Shown here: positions 14,644-17,118 of the stretch, piece by piece | How the letters are laid out: every line of letters begins with the position of its first letter | How positions within the stretch are numbered: position 1 is the stretch's first letter | NCBI GenBank assembly: GCA_004297555.1 | Contig: SCSV01000099.1 | Coordinates: 1 to 17,118 of the forward strand | Length of the DNA stretch: 17,118 nt | Direction of reading: 5' to 3' | Origin: Salinibacterium sp. | Lineage (GTDB): Bacteria; Actinomycetota; Actinomycetes; Actinomycetales; Microbacteriaceae | The notes under the pieces: generated by a model | Databases searched by the model: none | What the model was told of the DNA's origin: nothing | Seen by the model: only the letters and a program-made list of their open reading frames with translations | Program-made: the position numbers and the translations under genes

Positions 14644-15162
14644 TCAGCGCCCGGTGCCGCCGTGAACGACGGCATCGGTGTCGGCGTCGAGGCCGAACGC
14701 CGTGTGCACGACCCGGAGTGCCTCGTTGATCGTCTCGGCACGGGTCACGACTGAGATGCGGATCTCACTCGTGGAGATCATCTCGATGTTGATGCCCGCC
14801 TCATAGAGCGCGGTGAACAAGCGGGCAGAAACGCCGGCGTTGGTGCGCATGCCGGCGCCGACCACCGCGAGCTTGCCGATCTTGTCATCGTGCTGCAGCG
14901 ACTCGAACCCGATGGCCTCCTTTTGCGAGTTCAGTGCGGCGAGCGCCCCCGGGGCATCCGACTTCGGCAGAGTGAACGAGATGTCGGCGAGGCCGTTGAG
15001 CGTGGTCGACACGTTTTGCACAATCATGTCGATGTTGGCGTTGGTCTGCGCCACGATCGTGAAGATCTGGGCCGCCTTGCCCGGGACGTCGGGTACGCCG
15101 ACCACGGTGATCTTGTCTTCGCTGAGGTCTGCGGCGACACCGGTGATGATGGGCTCTTCCAC
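14644..15162 (-). CDS. Probable in-frame aspartate kinase beta subunit from an internal GTG
   Basis: GTG at 15160-15162 (codon 251 of lysC) is preceded by AAGGAAGGAGAG (15166-15177), one of the strongest SD-like sequences in the window; the GGAG is 5 nt from the GTG. The product would be 172 residues beginning (V/M)EEPIITGVAADLSEDK and consisting only of the two ACT domains. In C. glutamicum the beta subunit starts at the matching place with a similar sequence, has about the same length, and forms an alpha2-beta2 enzyme with feedback sites at the interface. The SD and match are seen; expression is inferred. Confidence 0.65.
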   Translation of the reverse strand: MEEPIITGVAADLSEDKITVVGVPDVPGKAAQIFTIVAQTNANIDMIVQNVSTTLNGLADISFTLPKSDAPGALAALNSQKEAIGFESLQHDDKIGKLAVVGAGMRTNAGVSARLFTALYEAGINIEMISTSEIRISVVTRAETINEALRVVHTAFGLDADTDAVVHGGTGR

Positions 15163-15912
15163 GATCTCTCCTTCCTTAGGGTTCACGACGAGCGTGCCCT
15201 CATTGTGATTGAACGACGAGCGCACGTGAAGGGTCACGCCATGCCGCCTCGCGTACTCGACCGCGCGGATGTAGAGCACCTTGGCTCCCGCAGCGGCCAG
15301 TTCGAGCATTTCCTCGCTCGTGATGCGGTCGATCTTGCGGGCCTTCGGAACGACGCGCGGGTCGGCGGTGAAGACGCCGTCGACGTCGGTGTAGATCTCG
15401 CATACCTCAGCATCGAGGGCGGCCGCCAGCGCCACAGCGGTTGTGTCGGAGCCGCCGCGGCCCAGGGTCGTGATGTCCCCGGTCAGGCGGTTGAAACCTT
15501 GGAAGCCGGCCACGATCGCTACCGCCCCGATGTCGAGCGCTTCGCGTACCCGGCCGGGGGTGACGTCGACGATGCGGGCCGACCCGTGTTGGGCATCCGT
15601 CATCATGCCCGCTTGGCTGCCCGTGTAGCTGCGGGCTTCGACGCCCAGGTTCTTGATGGCGAGCGCGAGCAGCGCCATCGAGATGCGCTCGCCCGCGGTG
15701 AGCAGCATGTCCAGTTCGCGACCGGATGGCACGGACGGCACCACTTGCTCGGCGAGATCAAGCAGTTCGTCGGTCATGTCGCCCATCGCGGAGACCACGA
15801 CGACCACTTCGTGGCCGGCGGCGCGCGTTTCGACGATGCGACTCGCGATGCGCTTGATGCTTTCAGCATCAGCGACGGATGATCCTCCGAACTTCTGGAC
15901 GATCAGGCTCAT
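14644..15912 (-). CDS. lysC: Aspartate kinase (alpha subunit)
   Basis: First enzyme of the aspartate family, phosphorylating aspartate with ATP; usually feedback-controlled by lysine and threonine. It has 422 residues. The kinase domain starts VQKFGGSSVAD (Lys7), has LTAGERIS (72-79) and the GRGGSDTTAVALAAAL block (151-166), then YTDVDGVFTADPR (174-186). Two ACT regulatory domains fill about 255-422, including KAAQIFTIVAQTNANIDMIVQNVS in pieces. The ATG at 15910-15912 is supported by GGGAG 5 nt upstream; a longer open frame to 16056 lacks family sequence. An internal GTG with a strong SD would give a separate beta subunit, as in Corynebacterium glutamicum. A TAGAAT box at 15965-15970 is a candidate promoter, and a small hairpin (15939-15956) lies in the leader. 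Confidence 0.97.
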   Translation of the reverse strand: MSLIVQKFGGSSVADAESIKRIASRIVETRAAGHEVVVVVSAMGDMTDELLDLAEQVVPSVPSGRELDMLLTAGERISMALLALAIKNLGVEARSYTGSQAGMMTDAQHGSARIVDVTPGRVREALDIGAVAIVAGFQGFNRLTGDITTLGRGGSDTTAVALAAALDAEVCEIYTDVDGVFTADPRVVPKARKIDRITSEEMLELAAAGAKVLYIRAVEYARRHGVTLHVRSSFNHNEGTLVVNPKEGEIVEEPIITGVAADLSEDKITVVGVPDVPGKAAQIFTIVAQTNANIDMIVQNVSTTLNGLADISFTLPKSDAPGALAALNSQKEAIGFESLQHDDKIGKLAVVGAGMRTNAGVSARLFTALYEAGINIEMISTSEIRISVVTRAETINEALRVVHTAFGLDADTDAVVHGGTGR

Positions 15913-15938
15913 GGTACTCCCGCGGAGAATCTGGATGA

Positions 15939-15956
15939 GGGCCGGGCGTGCGGCCC
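15939..15956. repeat. Small hairpin in the lysC leader
   Basis: GGGCCG (15939-15944) and CGGCCC (15951-15956) pair around a 6-nt loop, ending about 16 nt before the lysC SD. If the transcript starts near 15958, this stem would sit at the very 5' end of the mRNA, where it could protect the transcript or tune translation. Confidence 0.35.
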
Positions 15957-15964
15957 AACGAGCG

Positions 15965-15970
15965 ATTCTA
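15965..15970 (-). promoter_or_regulatory. Candidate -10 box for lysC-asd-mqo
   Basis: TAGAAT on the minus strand in the 106-bp recR-lysC gap, placing transcription start near 15958 and giving a leader of about 45 nt. The -35 region falls in a GC-rich hairpin and shows no consensus. Confidence 0.4.
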
Positions 15971-15976
15971 TCGGTA

Positions 15977-15995
15977 GCGCGGATGGCCTCCGCGC
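15977..15995. terminator. 7-bp GC-rich hairpin after recR, weak terminator candidate
   Basis: GCGCGGA (15977-15983) and TCCGCGC (15989-15995) pair perfectly around a 5-nt loop, 23 bp beyond the recR stop. No U-tract follows on the minus strand. It could attenuate dnaX-recR transcription before lysC, or overlap the lysC -35 region. Confidence 0.4.
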
Positions 15996-16018
15996 GACCG
16001 GGCGTTCTAGGGCTCCTG

Positions 16019-16621
16019 CTAGGAGGTCTCGACGATGCGGCGGCCCTCGAAGGCACGGCCGAGCGTCACCTCATCGGCGTACTCAAGATCGCCGCCTACT
16101 GGCAGGCCGGAAGCCAACCGAGTGACGCGGAGGTTGGGGTAGACGAGCAGGCGAGTGAGATAGGTCGCGGTGGCTTCGCCCTCGAGGTTGGGGTCCGTGG
16201 CAATGATCACCTCGGTGACCGTGCCATCGGCGAGCCGGTTCAGGAGCTGCTTGATGCGCAGATCGTCCGGCCCGACGCCATCCATTGGACTGATCGCGCC
16301 GCCGAGCACGTGGTACAGGCCGTGGAATTCTCGCGTGCGTTCGATCGCGACAACATCTTTGGCTTCTTCGACGACACAGATCGTCGCGGGAGAGCGCCGG
16401 GGGTCCCGGCAAATCGCGCACGTCTCCTGCTCGGTGACGTTGCCGCAGATCGCGCAGAAACGAACTTTCTCCTTGACCTCACGCAGCACATCGGCCAAGC
16501 GGGTGACGTCGAAACTCTCGGTCTGCAGAATGTGGAACGCAATGCGCTGGGCCGACTTGGGGCCGATCCCGGGCAGCCGCCCGAGTTCGTCGATGAGTTC
16601 TTGAACGATCCCGTCGTACAT
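16019..16621 (-). CDS. recR: Recombination protein RecR
   Basis: DNA-binding ring protein of the RecFOR pathway, which helps load RecA at gaps. It has 200 residues, the usual size. In order: an N-terminal helix-hairpin-helix (LPGIGPKSAQRIAFH, 16-30), a C4 zinc finger with Cys56, Cys59, Cys68 and Cys71, a Toprim domain (about 80-175) with VVEEAKD and ATDPNLEGEATATYL, and the C-terminal GLPVGGDLEYADEVTLGRAFEGR with the Walker B-like tail. All key parts are intact. The ATG at 16619-16621 lies 2 nt after the dnaX stop (TAG CC ATG), the widespread dnaX-recR coupling. Reinitiation after dnaX probably drives translation, since the SD would have to lie within dnaX. Confidence 0.97.
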   Translation of the reverse strand: MYDGIVQELIDELGRLPGIGPKSAQRIAFHILQTESFDVTRLADVLREVKEKVRFCAICGNVTEQETCAICRDPRRSPATICVVEEAKDVVAIERTREFHGLYHVLGGAISPMDGVGPDDLRIKQLLNRLADGTVTEVIIATDPNLEGEATATYLTRLLVYPNLRVTRLASGLPVGGDLEYADEVTLGRAFEGRRIVETS

Positions 16622-16623
16622 GG

Positions 16624-17118
16624 CTACTCGTCCAGCGCCACGGGCACAACTCGCGGGGCGATGTCGTGCTCCTCGACGAAGCTTGCGCCGAGCAACTCGC
16701 GCACGACCGCCTCCCCGTAGCGGGAGTTGTCGCTCTTCGAGACCCCCGCTGGTATCGAAGCGGAATCCACCACCAAAGTACTCGTTTGGTCTGTCGTCTC
16801 GAGTGCCAGAGCGGCGTCCGCTTCGAAGTCCGGTTCCAGGTCGGGCTCCAACTCCGGGGCCGGTTCGGGCAGGTCGGGTTCGGGGACGTTGGGTTCCGGG
16901 ATTGGAGCCACCGCCCAGCCGAGGGCATCCGTCGCGGGCTCGCCCTCGAGCGCCTTGCCTGGGGTCTTCGCACTGCGCGCGGTCTCCGCCTTGGCGATGA
17001 ACTTCACGCGAATACCGAGCACCGAGAGAATCGCCGATCGCAGATACTCGCTCACGCCCTCACCCGCGCCTTGCGGCTGCTTGAACGAGTCCACGTCGTT
17101 CTGGCTCGCGAACACGAG
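16624..17118 (-). CDS. dnaX: DNA polymerase III gamma/tau subunit, C-terminal 164 residues; 5' end off the window
   Basis: The window holds only the tail of the clamp-loader subunit, with the frame open at 17118. The segment LVFASQNDVDSFK followed by VSEYLRSAILSVLGIRVKFI matches the C-terminal domain before the tail in actinobacterial DnaX. Then comes an acidic, proline-rich low-complexity stretch: PEPNVPEPDLPEPAPELEP and continuation, a run of PEP/PEL units that is probably a flexible linker. The last about 30 residues (RYGEAVVRELLGASFVEEH) are helical and conserved at this position. The AAA+ ATPase and zinc motifs are outside the window. Immediate recR downstream supports the call. Confidence 0.88.
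   Translation of the reverse strand, partial: LVFASQNDVDSFKQPQGAGEGVSEYLRSAILSVLGIRVKFIAKAETARSAKTPGKALEGEPATDALGWAVAPIPEPNVPEPDLPEPAPELEPDLEPDFEADAALALETTDQTSTLVVDSASIPAGVSKSDNSRYGEAVVRELLGASFVEEHDIAPRVVPVALDE

Noticed and set aside
14890..15882. A 330-codon plus-strand open frame opposite lysC
   Set aside because: Antisense to aspartate kinase, with low-complexity His/Arg/Asp composition typical of a shadow frame.
15912..16018. Lysine riboswitch in front of lysC
   Set aside because: The leader predicted from the TAGAAT box is about 45 nt and the whole gap is 106 bp, too short for the roughly 170-nt lysine aptamer.

Overview
This 17.1 kb window looks like ordinary chromosome of a high-GC actinobacterium, most likely a member of the Microbacteriaceae. 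Hand-counted lines run from about 48% to 68% G+C. Gene content and order resemble the mycobacterial region around topA, tad, acs, ridA and ponA2, and the lysC-asd pair is also typical of Actinobacteria. Starts are compact, with ATGA, GTGA and TAGTG junctions, and several genes appear to lack a Shine-Dalgarno (SD) sequence. The family assignment is inference; no 16S or other marker is present.

Layout. (1) 1-3839, minus strand: the N-terminal 308 codons of topA. Upstream of it lies a compact Flp/Tad pilus locus in the order tadA ATPase, a fused TadB/TadC membrane protein, a 56-residue pilin, and two TadE-like minor pilins. (2) 3840-4132: a 293-bp divergent intergenic region rich in symmetry elements. 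(3) 4133-6130, plus strand: acetyl-CoA synthetase. (4) 6142-6767, minus strand: a RidA-family protein and a small DUF4177-like protein. (5) 6820-10424, plus strand: a bifunctional penicillin-binding protein with two PASTA domains, an overlapping metallophosphoesterase gene and tRNA-Pro(CGG). A tandem pair of hairpins separates this from the next block. (6) 10513-17118, minus strand, read from high to low coordinates: the end of dnaX, recR, lysC (with an internal start for the beta subunit), asd, mqo, an orphan LuxR-type response regulator and thymidine kinase.

How the genes work together. dnaX and recR form a replication/repair pair. lysC and asd carry out the first two steps of the aspartate family, supplying lysine/diaminopimelate, threonine and methionine. 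mqo follows asd with a one-base overlap, linking respiratory malate oxidation (a source of oxaloacetate and so aspartate) to the same transcript. The response regulator is likewise coupled to tdk by a one-base overlap. The PASTA penicillin-binding protein and the metallophosphoesterase are a cell-envelope pair. The tad genes should assemble a thin Flp-type pilus, although a TadZ/CpaE gene and a prepilin peptidase are not in the window.

I found no mobile element, CRISPR array, phage gene or defence system. The most interesting signals are regulatory or translational: the symmetric elements between tadA and acs, the internal lysC start, the probable leaderless promoters, the duplicated hairpin after tRNA-Pro, and the response regulator coupled to thymidine kinase. 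No stretch over 300 bp lacks a gene.
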